Below, one piece after another: positions 38,698 to 50,615 of a stretch of 51,865 bases of DNA. The DNA comes from Paenibacillus caui (lineage in GTDB: Bacteria > Bacillota > Bacilli > Paenibacillales > Paenibacillaceae): positions 1-51,865 of the forward strand of contig NZ_JAIOGQ010000033.1 in assembly GCF_019904135.1 (NCBI RefSeq). The letters are read 5' to 3'. Position numbers and translations under genes: made by a program. The notes below the pieces were generated by a model. The model did no database searches. It saw only the letters and a list, made by a program, of their open reading frames with translations, and was not told where the DNA came from. Numbering within the stretch: the stretch's first letter is position 1; the number at the start of each line of letters is the position of its first letter.

Positions 38698-38732
38698 AAA
38701 GTGCCCCGGCCTCTTCGGGTGTCACTTTTTTT
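38698..38732 (+). terminator. pyrG attenuator (CTP-sensing)
   Basis: AAAGTG pairs with CACTTT and CCCG with CGGG, followed by a T-run. The 5' arm contains GCCCCGG, which a stuttered poly-G 5' end could pair with to prevent termination, as known for pyrG in Bacilli. Confidence 0.75.
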
Positions 38733-38857
38733 GTTTTTTAGGGCGTATTTTTTTACGGGTGATTCCCTGTGAAATGGGTTACGCTATAGCTTAGTCGGAT
38801 GGATTTCTGGAGTTTATGTCAATCATTCACAGTGCCGCTGCCCGGCACTATGTTTAA

Positions 38858-40489
<1,632 letters not shown>

Positions 40490-40498
40490 GCAGGAATG

Positions 40499-40549
40499 AA
40501 GTGAGAATGAAATAGGAAACGGCTGGTCATCCCGCTCACTTGACTTTTT
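40499..40549 (+). terminator. Possible terminator after pyrG
   Basis: AAGTGAG pairs with CTCACTT over a 29-nt loop, followed by a T-run (GACTTTTTA). Confidence 0.4.
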
Positions 40550-40592
40550 ATGAGTTTTCCGAAAACTTCCTTAGCGTCTTTTTCATATTCCA

Positions 40593-40619
40593 GAAGGAAT
40601 TGACAAAATAAAGACGAAT
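40593..40619 (+). promoter_or_regulatory. SigH-type promoter of spo0F
   Basis: GAAGGAATT (-35) and GACGAAT (-10) are 11 bp apart, matching the SigH consensus AGGAWWT and RNNGAAT. spo0F of B. subtilis is SigH-dependent. A TTGACA at 40600 overlaps but has no good -10 at the right distance. Confidence 0.72.
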
Positions 40620-40738
40620 ATTCCTTATAAGGGCGGTTTTATATGGTTCCGGTTAGCAATCGGGCACTGCATTTCTGGGGATTTTTAAAGGCATGGCTCG
40701 TTTGAAAGCGGCACATGCCGATTCTTGGGAGGTTTCTC

Positions 40739-41116
40739 ATGGAAGAGAAGAAAGTGTTGATCGTTGATGATCAGAACGGAATCCGAATTTTGTTGATGGA
40801 AGTATTCAGCAGTGAAGGGTACAAAACCTATCAGGCGGCCAACGGAAAGCTTGCTCTTGAGATTGTGCGGAACGACTCTCCGGATTTGGTGCTTCTCGAT
40901 ATGAAGATTCCGGGTATGGATGGACTCGAAATCCTTAGACATATCAAAGCGGTCAATCCGGATATCAAAGTCATCATGATGACAGCTTACGGCGAACTGG
41001 ATATGATCAAGCAGGCCACTGAACTGGGCGCTCTAATGCATTTTACAAAGCCTTTCGATATAGACGAGATGCGATTGGCGGTAAATATGCAGCTGAAAGG
41101 ACGAGCTGTTCTTTAG
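40739..41116 (+). CDS. spo0F: Sporulation phosphorelay response regulator Spo0F
   Basis: 125 aa single receiver domain, no output domain. It takes phosphate from sensor kinases and passes it to Spo0B. Phosphoacceptor Asp54 ([17 protein letters not shown]), acidic pocket D10-D11, Thr82 ([11 protein letters not shown]) and Lys104 ([10 protein letters not shown]) are all present, and the sequence is close to B. subtilis Spo0F. The ATG at 40739 has GGGAGGT six bases upstream. Likely SigH-driven. Confidence 0.96.
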   Translation: MEEKKVLIVDDQNGIRILLMEVFSSEGYKTYQAANGKLALEIVRNDSPDLVLLDMKIPGMDGLEILRHIKAVNPDIKVIMMTAYGELDMIKQATELGALMHFTKPFDIDEMRLAVNMQLKGRAVL

Positions 41117-41139
41117 ACTCCTGAAAAGGAGTTCTTTTT
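41117..41139 (+). terminator. Short hairpin after spo0F
   Basis: ACTCC pairs with GGAGT (loop of 6) followed by TCTTTTTAT. Only 5 bp, so weak. Confidence 0.5.
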
Positions 41140-41213
41140 ATGACAATTTGCGAAAACGACCATGAAAGTATCACAAAGCATGTAAAAGCTGCTTTAGTAT
41201 TTTCCGTGGATTG

Positions 41214-41222
41214 TGTTATAAT
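41214..41222 (+). promoter_or_regulatory. Extended -10 promoter of fba
   Basis: TGTTATAAT is an extended -10 with a perfect TATAAT; the -35 (TTAGTA, 41194-41199) is weak. It is 63 bp before the gene. Confidence 0.55.
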
Positions 41223-41285
41223 AACCGAGTATGAATGTCGGCTAAAAATTATACAAAAACTTACCTTTTTTTAGGAGGATTTGAC

Positions 41286-42140
41286 ATGCCATTAGTATCC
41301 ATGACAGAGATGTTAAAGAAAGCACTTGAAGGGAAATATGCGGTTGGTCAATACAACATCAACAACCTTGAGTGGACGCAAGGGATTCTGGCTGCGGCAG
41401 AACAAGAAAAATCGCCTGTAATTCTTGGTGTATCCGAAGGTGCTGCCCGTCACATGAGCGGCTTCAAAACGGTTGTTAAAATGGTTGAAGGTCTTTTGGA
41501 AGATATGAAAATTACCGTTCCTGTGGCTATTCACCTTGACCATGGTTCCAGCTTTGAGAAATGTAAAGAAGCTATCGACGCCGGTTTCACTTCCGTTATG
41601 ATCGACGCTTCCCATCATCCAATCGACGAAAACATTGAAACCACGAAGAAAGTCGTTGAATACGCGCACTCCAAAGGCGTTTCCGTTGAAGCCGAAGTTG
41701 GCCTCGTAGGCGGACAAGAAGACGACGTTGTGGCTGACGTTATGTATGCGAAGCTGGAAGACTGTGTACGCGTTGTGAAAGAAACCGGCATCGACACACT
41801 GGCTCCGGCGCTTGGCTCTGTTCATGGACCTTACAAAGGCGAACCGAATCTCGGATTTAAAGAAATGGAAGAAATTAGCAATGCTACCCAAATCCCGCTC
41901 GTGCTTCATGGCGGTACAGGCATTCCTGAGCACGACATCAAGAAAGCCATCTCCCTGGGTACTTCCAAAATCAACGTAAACACAGAGAACCAAATCAACT
42001 TTACGAAAACCGTTCGCGAAGTGCTTGCCGCTAAACCGGACGTTTACGATCCGCGTAAATACATCGTTCCAGGCCGTGACGCCATCAAGGAAACCGTTGT
42101 TGGCAAAATCCGCGAATTCGGCACTAGCAACAAAGCCTAA
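41286..42140 (+). CDS. fbaA: Class II fructose-1,6-bisphosphate aldolase
   Basis: 284 aa. Cleaves fructose 1,6-bisphosphate in glycolysis and works in gluconeogenesis. Class II zinc aldolase motifs: [14 protein letters not shown] (Asp and His), [29 protein letters not shown] and [12 protein letters not shown]. The ATG has AGGAGG at 41273-41278. The Bacillus neighbour gene tal is absent between it and murA. Confidence 0.96.
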   Translation: MPLVSMTEMLKKALEGKYAVGQYNINNLEWTQGILAAAEQEKSPVILGVSEGAARHMSGFKTVVKMVEGLLEDMKITVPVAIHLDHGSSFEKCKEAIDAGFTSVMIDASHHPIDENIETTKKVVEYAHSKGVSVEAEVGLVGGQEDDVVADVMYAKLEDCVRVVKETGIDTLAPALGSVHGPYKGEPNLGFKEMEEISNATQIPLVLHGGTGIPEHDIKKAISLGTSKINVNTENQINFTKTVREVLAAKPDVYDPRKYIVPGRDAIKETVVGKIREFGTSNKA

Positions 42141-42219
42141 GCTAGATTTTATCGAAGTATGATTTCCAAACAGGCGCCGTACTGACGCTTTGCTTTGGAC
42201 GATAAGAGCTAACTTTTCT

Positions 42220-42258
42220 GGGGAAAACACCGCTATTTCGGCGGTGTCTTTCCCTTTT
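42220..42258 (+). terminator. Terminator after fbaA
   Basis: GGGAAA-ACACCGC pairs with GCGGTGT-(C)-TTTCCC and is followed by a T-rich tail. Confidence 0.78.
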
Positions 42259-42329
42259 CTGTGTTTAAGTGGTATTATGGTGGAGTACCATCAGAACCTT
42301 TTACGCATTCAGGGGGATCCTTAGCAATT

Positions 42330-43583
42330 ATGGAAAAGTTGATGATAGCCGGTGGTCGTCCACTGCGCGGAACTGTTCAAATTAGCGGAGCCAAGAATAG
42401 TGCAATTGCCCTTCTTCCTGCCGCTATTTTGGCAGAATCGAAAGTGATTTTGGATAATTTGCCGCAGCTAAGCGATGTTGCGGTATACACGCATATACTT
42501 GAGGAACTGGGGGCCACGGTATCCTGGTCTGAAAATCAGATCATCATTGATCCAAGCCAAATTAAGTCCATTCCGATGCCGAATGGCCCCGTCAAGAAGC
42601 TTAGGGCTTCCTATTACATGATGGGTGCGCTGCTTGGCCGGTTCGGCGAGGCGGTCATCGGTTTACCGGGAGGCTGCAACTTCGAGCCCCGGCCGATCGA
42701 CCAGCACATCAAAGGGTTTGAAGCATTGGGCGCTACCGTAACGAATGAGCACGGAGCGATTCACCTCTATGCGAAACAATTGCGCGGCGCGAGAATTTAT
42801 CTTGATGTCAGCAGCGTCGGCGCAACGATCAATATTATGCTCGCGGCAGCAAGGGCGAGCGGTTCCACCATCATTGAAAATGCGGCTAAAGAGCCTGAGA
42901 TTATAGATGTAGCCACACTGCTTAATGCGATGGGGGCCAGCATTAAAGGAGCTGGAACGGAAACGATTCGCATCGAAGGCGTCAAAGAGATGTACGGATG
43001 CAGGCACTCCATTATTCCTGACCGGATTCAGGCAGGAACGTATATGATTGCGGCTGCGGCTACCCGGGGCGATGTGGTGATCGACAATGTCATACCGAAG
43101 CATTTGGAGGCACTCACGGCCAAGTTGATCGAAATGGGCGTCCATGTAGAGGAGCTGGATGAGTCGATTAGGGTGATCGGCTCGGATATTTACGGTCAGG
43201 CGGATGTCAAGGCGCTTGTCTATCCGGGCTTTCCCACGGATCTGCAGTCTCCGATGACGAGTCTGCTTACCCAAACCAAAGGCGTAAGCGTGCTCAGCGA
43301 CTTTGTTTACAGCAACAGATTCAAGCATGTCCCGGAACTTGCCCGAATGGGAGCCAAAATCCGGGTAGAAGGTAGATCTGCGGTTATTGAAGGCGGCCAG
43401 TTGAACGCCGCAAAGGTTTCGGCATCCGATTTGCGTGCAGGCGCGGCGCTTGTGATTGCCGGATTGACTGTTCCCGAAGGCATAACCGAAGTGAGTGGCG
43501 TTGAATATATTGACCGCGGATACGATCATCTGGTTTCCAATCTTCGCGCTTTAGGCGCCGATGTATGGCGCCAGTCCGAGTAA
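42330..43583 (+). CDS. murA: UDP-N-acetylglucosamine 1-carboxyvinyltransferase (MurA/MurZ)
   Basis: 417 aa. Adds enolpyruvate from PEP to UDP-GlcNAc, the first committed step of peptidoglycan synthesis and the fosfomycin target. Active-site Cys116 is in [16 protein letters not shown], Lys22 in [15 protein letters not shown]. The position after fbaA corresponds to murAB (murZ) of B. subtilis, the second isozyme. The family N terminus [14 protein letters not shown] fixes ATG 42330; AGGGGGAT lies 11 bases upstream. Confidence 0.94.
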   Translation: MEKLMIAGGRPLRGTVQISGAKNSAIALLPAAILAESKVILDNLPQLSDVAVYTHILEELGATVSWSENQIIIDPSQIKSIPMPNGPVKKLRASYYMMGALLGRFGEAVIGLPGGCNFEPRPIDQHIKGFEALGATVTNEHGAIHLYAKQLRGARIYLDVSSVGATINIMLAAARASGSTIIENAAKEPEIIDVATLLNAMGASIKGAGTETIRIEGVKEMYGCRHSIIPDRIQAGTYMIAAAATRGDVVIDNVIPKHLEALTAKLIEMGVHVEELDESIRVIGSDIYGQADVKALVYPGFPTDLQSPMTSLLTQTKGVSVLSDFVYSNRFKHVPELARMGAKIRVEGRSAVIEGGQLNAAKVSASDLRAGAALVIAGLTVPEGITEVSGVEYIDRGYDHLVSNLRALGADVWRQSE

Positions 43584-43853
43584 ACGGGCGCTGGTTTGCT
43601 TTTCAAGGACATCATCCTACTGATCATATGGCATAATCTTTTCTACTCTTCTCTCCCGGGGTATTGATGGGACGTCAAGCGTTTACCAAGTCGCAAGCTG
43701 CTGCCCTTGGCGTCCTCAACCTTATTTTTCATAGGCGGCATAACTCCTCTCTCTGGCGGGTATAACTATATTATCCTCTGCTAGATTCCCAACTCATACA
43801 ATAGACGGAATATCTAAACATATTAATAAAATTGAATAGGTGGTTATTAAACG
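43584..43853 (+). other. Gap between murA and rho
   Basis: 270 bp without a convincing gene; a 32-codon ORF (43667-43765) has a poor SD. glpX, which sits here in B. subtilis, is absent. TATAACTATATTAT near 43761-43774 may contain a -10 for rho. Confidence 0.35.
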
Positions 43854-45176
43854 ATGGATCTTCAAATTGCCGATCTGGAAGAAAAAAAGCTGACAGATCT
43901 ATACAAGCTGGCCAAACAGTATCAGATTCCATACTATGGACAGTTGAAGAAGAAAGAGCTGATTTTTGCGATTTTGAGAGCGCAGGCCGAACAAAGCGGT
44001 TTGATGTTCATGGAAGGCGTGCTGGAAATACTCCCTGAGGGATACGGATTTTTGAGACCGATTAATTATTTGCCAAGCCCAGAGGATATTTATATTTCCG
44101 CTTCGCAAATCCGCAGATTTGATCTTCGCACAGGGGATCTTGTGTCCGGAAAATGCCGGGCTCCAAAGGAAAACGAACGTTATTTTGGCCTGCTCCAGGT
44201 TAATGCGGTAAATGGGGAGAATCCCGAGCTCGCTTCGGAACGTTTGCATTTCCCTGCTCTTACCCCGCTGTATCCTCAGGAAAAGCTGGTGCTTGAAACT
44301 TCACCGAATCATTTGTCCACCCGGATTATGGACCTGCTTGCGCCTGTTGGCCTTGGACAGCGCGGTTTGATTGTAGCGCCTCCGAAGGCCGGCAAAACGA
44401 TACTGCTTAAGGAAATTGCCAACAGCATCTCTACGAACCGTCCGGATATTTCCCTGTTTGTGCTGCTCATCGACGAACGTCCCGAAGAGGTTACGGACAT
44501 GCAGCGTTCTGTCCATGGCGAAGTGGTCGCATCGACATTCGACGAGCTCCCGGAAAACCATATCAAGGTGGCTGAGCTTGTGCTTCAGCGCGCTCTGCGC
44601 CTTGTCGAGCACAAGAAAGATGTCGTTATTTTGCTGGACAGTATCACCCGTCTTGCCCGCGCTTACAATCTGGTTGTTCCGCCTTCGGGAAGAACGCTCA
44701 GCGGGGGGATTGACCCGGCTTCGTTCCACCGTCCGAAACGGTTTTTCGGTTCGGCGCGGAATGTCGAGGAAGGCGGCAGCCTGACCATTTTGGCGACAGC
44801 GCTCGTTGATACCGGATCCCGGATGGACGATATCATTTATGAAGAGTTTAAAGGAACCGGGAACATGGAGCTGCATCTGGACCGGAAGCTGGCGGAACGC
44901 CGCATATTCCCGGCTATCGACATCCGCCGCTCGGGTACGCGCCGGGAAGAGGCGCTGCTCACCAAGGAAGAGGTGGATACGTTGTGGAGCGTACGCAAAA
45001 ATATGAATGATTCCTACGACTTCGTGGAAGGATTCCTGAAGAAACTGCGGAACTCCAAGACCAATACAGAATTCATCGCTTCGTTTGATACAGCGGGAGC
45101 GCAGACGGCACAGGCGCCAGCCCCTAGGCGGAACACCCGTGCCACAGCATCTTCATCATCGCCTACAGGGGTTTAA
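43854..45176 (+). CDS. rho: Transcription termination factor Rho
   Basis: 440 aa hexameric RNA-DNA helicase. Rho_N (about 5-45), cold-shock-like RNA-binding domain (about 50-125, [10 protein letters not shown]), Walker A APPKAGKT (175-182), Walker [17 protein letters not shown] and R-loop [11 protein letters not shown]. The C-terminal tail is Ala/Thr/Ser-rich. AGGTGG ten bases before the ATG. No terminator is seen before the next gene. Confidence 0.96.
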   Translation: MDLQIADLEEKKLTDLYKLAKQYQIPYYGQLKKKELIFAILRAQAEQSGLMFMEGVLEILPEGYGFLRPINYLPSPEDIYISASQIRRFDLRTGDLVSGKCRAPKENERYFGLLQVNAVNGENPELASERLHFPALTPLYPQEKLVLETSPNHLSTRIMDLLAPVGLGQRGLIVAPPKAGKTILLKEIANSISTNRPDISLFVLLIDERPEEVTDMQRSVHGEVVASTFDELPENHIKVAELVLQRALRLVEHKKDVVILLDSITRLARAYNLVVPPSGRTLSGGIDPASFHRPKRFFGSARNVEEGGSLTILATALVDTGSRMDDIIYEEFKGTGNMELHLDRKLAERRIFPAIDIRRSGTRREEALLTKEEVDTLWSVRKNMNDSYDFVEGFLKKLRNSKTNTEFIASFDTAGAQTAQAPAPRRNTRATASSSSPTGV

Positions 45177-45234
45177 ATCATTCTCATCCCGGCTGCTTGA
45201 GGCGCCTGGCCGAGAAACCAATAAGGAGAACAGT

Positions 45235-46515
45235 ATGTTTTTGGTATATGCAGATGAACAAGGCAACGTATTCGATCATCCTTCGCTGTATGGCCTTGCC
45301 AGAAGCGGAGATATGATTGTTGAAATCTTGGAAGACGAACTCATTCCATTGCCGAACGGCGCAACTCTGGTAGGGCTGCCGAATACGCGCCCGATCGGCA
45401 TGGAACCTAAGACAGGTGAGATGAAGCCGCTGCCGGGTGCTGTGCAGGCGGTTGGCGCTCTTCTGCCTCAAGGCTTTACGCGGCTTTGCCTGCCCGGCTA
45501 TATGAAGACGGACAAGGATTATAAGCTGCCTTTGTTCGGATACTCCGCCGTTGTCTGGAAAGACGGGCAGTTCTATGTGACAGCCCGCTTAAGCGATGAC
45601 CCAAAGAAGTGGGACCCGCTGAACTGTGATCCGCTTGAGCTGAAGAGCGGAGTGAAGCGGCTGAGAGCCGAGTATCCGGACAATCGTCTTTATGAGCACT
45701 TGTCCAACTGTGCTTTGGGTTACGAATGCCTGACGGCTTCAAATACGTTTCTAAACAGGTGGGAAGGCGCTGTTCCGGTATCCTATTCCTGCAATGCCGG
45801 CTGTTATGGCTGCATTTCGGAGCAGCCGGACGATAGCGGCTTTGTCTCGCCCCAGACCCGAATGAACTTCCGGCCCAGAGTGGAGGAATTGGTCGAGGTT
45901 ATGCTGGAGCACCTGAAAACCCCCGAATCGATTATCAGTTTCGGGCAAGGATGCGAAGGAGAGCCTTCGACCCAGGCGAAGCTTATCATTGATGCGATTA
46001 GGCAGGTTCGTGAGCGCACGGACATGGGATATATTAATATCAATACGAATGCGGGGCTAAGCGACCACATTCGCGGCATTGTTGATGCCGGCCTTGATTT
46101 GATGCGGGTCAGTACGATCAGCGCGCTGGATGACCATTACAATGCTTATTATCGTCCGCGCGGCTATACGCTTGCCAATGTCGAAAAATCGCTAAAGTAT
46201 GCAGAATCGCAGGGAGTATACACTTCGATTAACTACCTTATTTTTCCTGGGGTAACAGACCGGGAGGAAGAGGTGGAAGCCATGATCGAGTTTGCGCGCC
46301 GCACGAAGCTGAAGCTAATTCAGTTGCGGAATCTGAATATCGACCCTGAGAGCTATTTGGAGCTTATTCCTAAAGCCAAAGGGGATATCCTGGGCATGAA
46401 GCAGGCGATTGAAATTTTTCAGGAAGAGCTGCCTGATGTGGTCATCGGATCTTATACGCATGTTCCTCCTGCTGAACTGGCAAGAGCGAAGCGGAAGCCG
46501 TCCCAAATGCTTTGA
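45235..46515 (+). CDS. Radical SAM protein of unknown function
   Basis: 426 aa. The 4Fe-4S ligands of radical SAM enzymes are C186, C190 and C193 (CNAGCYGC). The SAM-binding region follows (ISFGQGCEGEPS, INTNAGL, DLMRVSTISALDDHYNAYY). An N-terminal part of about 175 residues precedes the radical domain and contains more cysteines. The ATG at 45235 has AAGGAG six bases upstream. It lies between rho and rpmE, with which it may be co-transcribed. Substrate unknown. Confidence 0.85.
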   Translation: MFLVYADEQGNVFDHPSLYGLARSGDMIVEILEDELIPLPNGATLVGLPNTRPIGMEPKTGEMKPLPGAVQAVGALLPQGFTRLCLPGYMKTDKDYKLPLFGYSAVVWKDGQFYVTARLSDDPKKWDPLNCDPLELKSGVKRLRAEYPDNRLYEHLSNCALGYECLTASNTFLNRWEGAVPVSYSCNAGCYGCISEQPDDSGFVSPQTRMNFRPRVEELVEVMLEHLKTPESIISFGQGCEGEPSTQAKLIIDAIRQVRERTDMGYININTNAGLSDHIRGIVDAGLDLMRVSTISALDDHYNAYYRPRGYTLANVEKSLKYAESQGVYTSINYLIFPGVTDREEEVEAMIEFARRTKLKLIQLRNLNIDPESYLELIPKAKGDILGMKQAIEIFQEELPDVVIGSYTHVPPAELARAKRKPSQML

Positions 46516-46618
46516 TTTGATGATTGCCCTTTCCCGGGGCTGTATGCTATAATTTCGCTTGATTGTCCAATATAACTCTGGGTCCGCATGAGGCTCAGGG
46601 CGGAAAGAGGTGAAAGTC

Positions 46619-46816
46619 ATGAAAACAGCCATTCAGCCGAAATATAACATGACAGTGGTGACCTGTGCTTGCGGGAACCAGTTTGAAAGCGGTTCTGTCA
46701 AACAGGAACTGCGGGTTGAAATTTGTTCTGCTTGCCATCCGTTCTTCACGGGTAAACAGAAATTTATGGATGCAGGCGGTCGTGTAGATAGATTCAAGAA
46801 GAAGTACGGTATTTAA
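46619..46816 (+). CDS. rpmE: 50S ribosomal protein L31 (zinc-binding type)
   Basis: 65 aa. Zinc ligands are the four cysteines in TCACGNQF and ICSACHPFF, so it is the C+ form. ATG 46619 with AGAGGTG six bases upstream; the GTG at 46610 is too close to the SD. C-terminal [11 protein letters not shown] is the usual end. In B. subtilis rpmE also follows rho. Confidence 0.95.
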   Translation: MKTAIQPKYNMTVVTCACGNQFESGSVKQELRVEICSACHPFFTGKQKFMDAGGRVDRFKKKYGI

Positions 46817-46842
46817 TAGAATATCCTGACATGATCAAAAGT

Positions 46843-46873
46843 CCCCTGACTCCGGAAGGAGTAGGGGTTATTT
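46843..46873 (+). terminator. Terminator after rpmE
   Basis: CCCCTGACTCC pairs with GGAGTAGGGG around a GGAA loop, followed by TTATTTC. Confidence 0.7.
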
Positions 46874-46974
46874 CATATTTTTCAGAAAGCCGGATTAGTT
46901 CCCGATTGGGTTCCAGACGAGCGAAGATTGAAATGGATCTGGGCACACATCCATAAATAGGATGCTGCCGCCTG

Positions 46975-47003
46975 TTGCATTTTGTACTAGCATAAGATAT
47001 ACT
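46975..47003 (+). promoter_or_regulatory. Promoter of the SRP RNA gene
   Basis: TTGCAT (46975-46980), 17-bp spacer, TATACT (46998-47003); the RNA begins about eight bases later. Confidence 0.65.
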
Positions 47004-47010
47004 TATTCTC

Positions 47011-47282
47011 ACCGTGCTAGACGGGGAGGTAGCGGTGCCCTGTAACTCGCAATCCGCTGTAGCGAGGTTGAATTCCTGTTTAGAGGTCTTGTCGATGTAA
47101 GGTTTGGTCCTGCTCGGTCAATGTTGACGGTTGGGTCCTCCGCAATGAGTAACTGTGAACCTGGTCAGGTCCGGAAGGAAGCAGCCATAAGCAGTCCCAC
47201 TTTTGTGCCGGAGGGCAGCCTAACCCGAGTTGTTCCGGCAGGGTGCCGCTTGGATCACAATGATCAATAACAGGTGCACGGC
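47011..47282 (+). ncRNA. scr: Signal recognition particle RNA (large, Bacillus type)
   Basis: About 272 nt, the size of B. subtilis scRNA. The 5' CCGTGC pairs with 3' GCACGG. The Alu domain is recognisable (GGGGAGGTAGCGGTGCCCTG) and the S domain has the conserved AGGTCCGGAAGGAAGCAGCC loop that binds Ffh. The following dnaX matches the B. subtilis order. Confidence 0.92.
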
Positions 47283-47300
47283 TCTAACATGTAATCAAAC

Positions 47301-47337
47301 AACACCCCTGCTTTTTCCAGGCAGAGGTGTTTTTTTG
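47301..47337 (+). terminator. Terminator of the SRP RNA gene
   Basis: AACACCCCTGC pairs with GCAGAGGTGTT (one mismatch), followed by seven T residues. Confidence 0.82.
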
Positions 47338-47505
47338 TGTTTTTCTCACTGCATTGAGTATAGTATAATAAGGAAGCGGTTTGTCTTGAGCCGATTATTT
47401 TGCAGATGAAGTCTGGTCTGGCATAATGGCTCTTATTCCGCATGATTCTACACATGATTCTGGAATATAAAATAAAGCAAGCTTTGAAAGAAGGTGCCGC
47501 AGGAA

Positions 47506-49275
47506 GTGGAACATGTTGCTCTGTACCGTGCTTGGCGGCCACAGTCGTTTCAGGACATGGTGGGACAACAGCATATTATTCGAACTTTGCAAAATGCGAT
47601 TCGCGAAGACCGTCTTGCCCATGCTTACCTGTTTTCCGGACCGCGCGGCACCGGAAAGACCAGCGCGGCCAAAATTTTGGCCAAAGCGGTCAACTGCGAG
47701 CAGGGTCCCGGTCCCGAACCTTGCAATGAATGCGAGGCGTGCCGCCGTATCACGGCAGGAGCCGTGATGGATGTGCTGGAGATTGACGCCGCGTCCAACC
47801 GGGGCGTAGAGGAAATCAGGGACCTTAGAGATAAGGTAAAATATGCTCCGACTGAAGTTCGGCAGAAGGTTTATATAATCGACGAAGTCCACATGCTGAC
47901 AACGGAAGCGTTTAATGCGCTGCTGAAAACGCTGGAAGAGCCGCCGCCGCATGTGATGTTTATTTTGGCGACTACGGAACCGCATCGCCTCCCTGCAACG
48001 GTCATTTCCCGCTGTCAGCGCTTTGATTTTCGCCGTGTATCGCTGGATGAGCAGTGTGATCGGCTAAAACAGATCTGCCAGAAAGAAGGAATTGCGGCAG
48101 ATGATGAGGCGATTCAATATATCGCCCGTCTTTCTGACGGTGGCATGCGGGATGCGCTAAGCATACTGGATCAGCTTGCTTCGTTCACGGAAGGACAAGT
48201 TTCTTATCAGCAAGTGCTCGAAATGACCGGGGGAATTCCTTCGCGCCAATTTGCGGAGCTTGCCGGTACGCTGCTCAAAGGAGACATCGGCGGCGTTCTT
48301 CAGATGATTGAACGTTTGATGCAGGAAGGCAAAAGCGCTGATAAATGCATGGAGAACTTGCTGTATTATTTCAGGGATCTGCTCATGATCAAGATGGTGC
48401 CAAAGGCTGATAAATTGACCGAACGTGTGCTTGAACCGGATGCTTTCAGCGAAATGGCGGCTGCGTTCTCCAAGGCACAGCTCTTTAAGATCATCGATAC
48501 GCTCAATCATTATCAGACTGAGATGAAATATGCGATGCAGCCCCAGATGCTTTTTGAAGTCGCCCTGCTGAAATTATGCAGCATAGCTGAAGGCGGGGCC
48601 GCGGCTGATCGCGATCCGGCGTCTTTAGCGAGCGCCTCGGTTGCTCCCTCGGCAGCTCAAGGAGCTGACTCGGCTCAGGTCGAGCAGCTTCGCAGACAGC
48701 TGCAGGAGCTTGAGAAGAAATTGGATCAGGCGCTGAAATCCGGAAGTGTCGGATCAGGAAGCAAGGCAGAAGCCGACCGGTCTGCAAGACCGCGTACTCC
48801 CGCGCCGCGCATTTCTTCGACCGCAAAGATTCCTGCTCATCTTGACCGGTACCTGGCCAACCGTTCAAGCGAGGAATTTTCGGGTATCCAGCAAAAGTGG
48901 AACCAGGTTCTGCAGCGCGTGAAGGAAGAGAAGGTTACGATTCATGCCTGGTTCATGAACGGGGATCCTGTCTCCGTCTGGGAGGATGCGGTGCTGGTAG
49001 CCTTCAAGAATGACATCCACCGGGAAACGACGGAGAAGCCTGCCAATAAACAAGTCATCGAACGTGTGCTGGAGCAGCAGCTCGGAAAGCCATACAGGCT
49101 TGTCACGATGATGCAAAAAGACTGGAACGAGGCTGCCGAGGGAGCTTCTGTCCCGGCGGCGGAACCCTTCGAGCTTCAGCATCCGGAACTGGATGGCCAG
49201 GAGGGCAGCAAGGAACCATGGGTGGACGAGGCAGTTCAGTTATTTGGAGAACAGCTTGTAGTCATAAAAGACTAG
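47506..49275 (+). CDS. dnaX: DNA polymerase III subunits gamma/tau
   Basis: 589 aa clamp-loader ATPase. Walker A GPRGTGKT (45-52), zinc-binding cysteines in NCEQGPGPEPCNECEAC, DEVHML Walker B, sensor ATTEPHRLPATVISRCQRF. The C-terminal part has a charged coiled coil (VEQLRRQLQELEKKLDQAL) and the tau-like end. GTG 47506 (VEHVALYRAWRPQ) is chosen since the first residues align with the family and AAGAAGGTG is nine bases upstream; GTG 47494 overlaps this SD. Confidence 0.94.
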   Translation: MEHVALYRAWRPQSFQDMVGQQHIIRTLQNAIREDRLAHAYLFSGPRGTGKTSAAKILAKAVNCEQGPGPEPCNECEACRRITAGAVMDVLEIDAASNRGVEEIRDLRDKVKYAPTEVRQKVYIIDEVHMLTTEAFNALLKTLEEPPPHVMFILATTEPHRLPATVISRCQRFDFRRVSLDEQCDRLKQICQKEGIAADDEAIQYIARLSDGGMRDALSILDQLASFTEGQVSYQQVLEMTGGIPSRQFAELAGTLLKGDIGGVLQMIERLMQEGKSADKCMENLLYYFRDLLMIKMVPKADKLTERVLEPDAFSEMAAAFSKAQLFKIIDTLNHYQTEMKYAMQPQMLFEVALLKLCSIAEGGAAADRDPASLASASVAPSAAQGADSAQVEQLRRQLQELEKKLDQALKSGSVGSGSKAEADRSARPRTPAPRISSTAKIPAHLDRYLANRSSEEFSGIQQKWNQVLQRVKEEKVTIHAWFMNGDPVSVWEDAVLVAFKNDIHRETTEKPANKQVIERVLEQQLGKPYRLVTMMQKDWNEAAEGASVPAAEPFELQHPELDGQEGSKEPWVDEAVQLFGEQLVVIKD

Positions 49276-49342
49276 CACCGAAAGACTAGCACCGCCGTTC
49301 GCGGAATACGAAACTTAAACCTTACTAAGGAGATGATTGGAA

Positions 49343-49654
49343 ATGAATAATATGAATCAAATGATGAAACAAGTGAAGAAGATGCAGGAGCAAATGCTTA
49401 AAGCCCAGGAGGAGCTGGCTGACAAACAGGTAGAAGGAACCTCCGGCGGCGGGGTTGTTACGGTTAAAGCCAACGGTCATAAAAAAGTGCTGTCCATCGA
49501 AATCAAGCCCGAGGCTGTTGATCCGGATGATGTTGAAATGCTGCAGGATCTTATTCTTACGGCTGTCAATGACGCTTTGGCCAAAGCGGAGGAAATTGCC
49601 AACAAGGATATGGGCAAATTTACGGGCGGCATGAAAATCCCTGGGTTGTTCTAA
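49343..49654 (+). CDS. ybaB: Nucleoid-associated protein, YbaB/EbfC family
   Basis: 103 aa DNA-binding dimer. The Met/Lys/Gln-rich N-terminal helix ([19 protein letters not shown]) and [20 protein letters not shown] core are typical. ATG 49343 has AAGGAG nine bases upstream; TTG 49337 is too close. It lies between dnaX and recR, as in most Firmicutes (yaaK). Confidence 0.96.
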   Translation: MNNMNQMMKQVKKMQEQMLKAQEELADKQVEGTSGGGVVTVKANGHKKVLSIEIKPEAVDPDDVEMLQDLILTAVNDALAKAEEIANKDMGKFTGGMKIPGLF

Positions 49655-49693
49655 CTTGTTCTAAAACGGCAATAGGACTGATGAAATGTGAGG

Positions 49694-49728
49694 ATAAACT
49701 TCGGAGGCGGCTGGCTTCCGAAGTTTAT
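49694..49728. repeat. Inverted repeat between ybaB and recR
   Basis: ATAAACTTCGGA pairs perfectly with TCCGAAGTTTAT (12 bp). No T-run follows, so it may be an RNA-stability hairpin or a weak terminator. Confidence 0.5.
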
Positions 49729-49781
49729 TCATAATGATCCATGAATCGCAGATAACTTAAGTATAGAAGGAGAACAAACCC

Positions 49782-50381
49782 TTGTATTATCCCGAACCGA
49801 TTGCCAAGCTCATCGATGCGTTTACCCGTTTGCCGGGAATTGGTCCAAAGACAGCCGCCCGGCTTGCTTTCCATGTGCTGCGTATGAAGGAGGATGACGT
49901 CATTGATTTTGCGAAGGCGTTAGTCAGCGTTAAACGGAACCTCCATTACTGCTCGGTCTGCGGCAATATAACCGATACCGATCCGTGCCAGATTTGCCAG
50001 GACAAGACCCGGGATTCTTCTGTCATCTGCGTCGTACAGGAAACAAAGGATCTTGTGGCCATGGAACGAACCAAGGAATACAACGGGTACTACCATGTGC
50101 TTCAGGGGGCTATTTCCCCTATGGAGGGAATTGGTCCCGATGATATCAAGTTAAAGGAACTGTTGACTCGGCTGAGCGATGAACGCGTTCAGGAGCTGAT
50201 ATTGGCTACCAACCCGAATATTGAGGGGGAAGCTACGGCGATGTATATTTCCAGGCTGGTGCGGCCGTTCGACATCAAGGTCACCCGAATTGCCCACGGT
50301 TTGCCGGTAGGCGGAGACTTGGAATATGCCGATGAGGTGACTCTTTCCAAAGCCCTTGAAGGGCGGCGGGAATTGAACTGA
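49782..50381 (+). CDS. recR: Recombination protein RecR
   Basis: 199 aa. Helix-hairpin-helix ([18 protein letters not shown]), a C4 zinc finger ([17 protein letters not shown]), then a Toprim domain ([17 protein letters not shown]). RecR works with RecF/RecO to load RecA at gaps. TTG start with AAGGAG eight bases upstream. Confidence 0.97.
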   Translation: MYYPEPIAKLIDAFTRLPGIGPKTAARLAFHVLRMKEDDVIDFAKALVSVKRNLHYCSVCGNITDTDPCQICQDKTRDSSVICVVQETKDLVAMERTKEYNGYYHVLQGAISPMEGIGPDDIKLKELLTRLSDERVQELILATNPNIEGEATAMYISRLVRPFDIKVTRIAHGLPVGGDLEYADEVTLSKALEGRRELN

Positions 50382-50420
50382 CGGATGTTTTTAAGGATGT
50401 TTTAAATAGCCTGAAAAGTG

Positions 50421-50443
50421 GAAGCCTGCGGGCTTCTTTTTTT
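50421..50443 (+). terminator. Terminator after recR
   Basis: GAAGCC pairs with GGCTTC around TGCG, followed by seven T residues. Confidence 0.82.
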
Positions 50444-50615
50444 GCGGTCAGCTCTTTTATCCATTTTCCAAAAGTGATTTGGGAACAAGGAAGCGGTTCT
50501 AAGTTTGTCCTTTTCGCGATATGTATGAAATAAAAAAGGGCAGTATTTTTACTCTAGGATCAGCCCAAGGCTTCAAGTTAAGGGTTAAGGTCTGCCTGGC
50601 GAAAGGAAGGATACA

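Noticed and set aside
43667..43765. 32-codon ORF between murA and rho
   Set aside because: Poor SD, no similarity and no nearby terminator; treated as chance.
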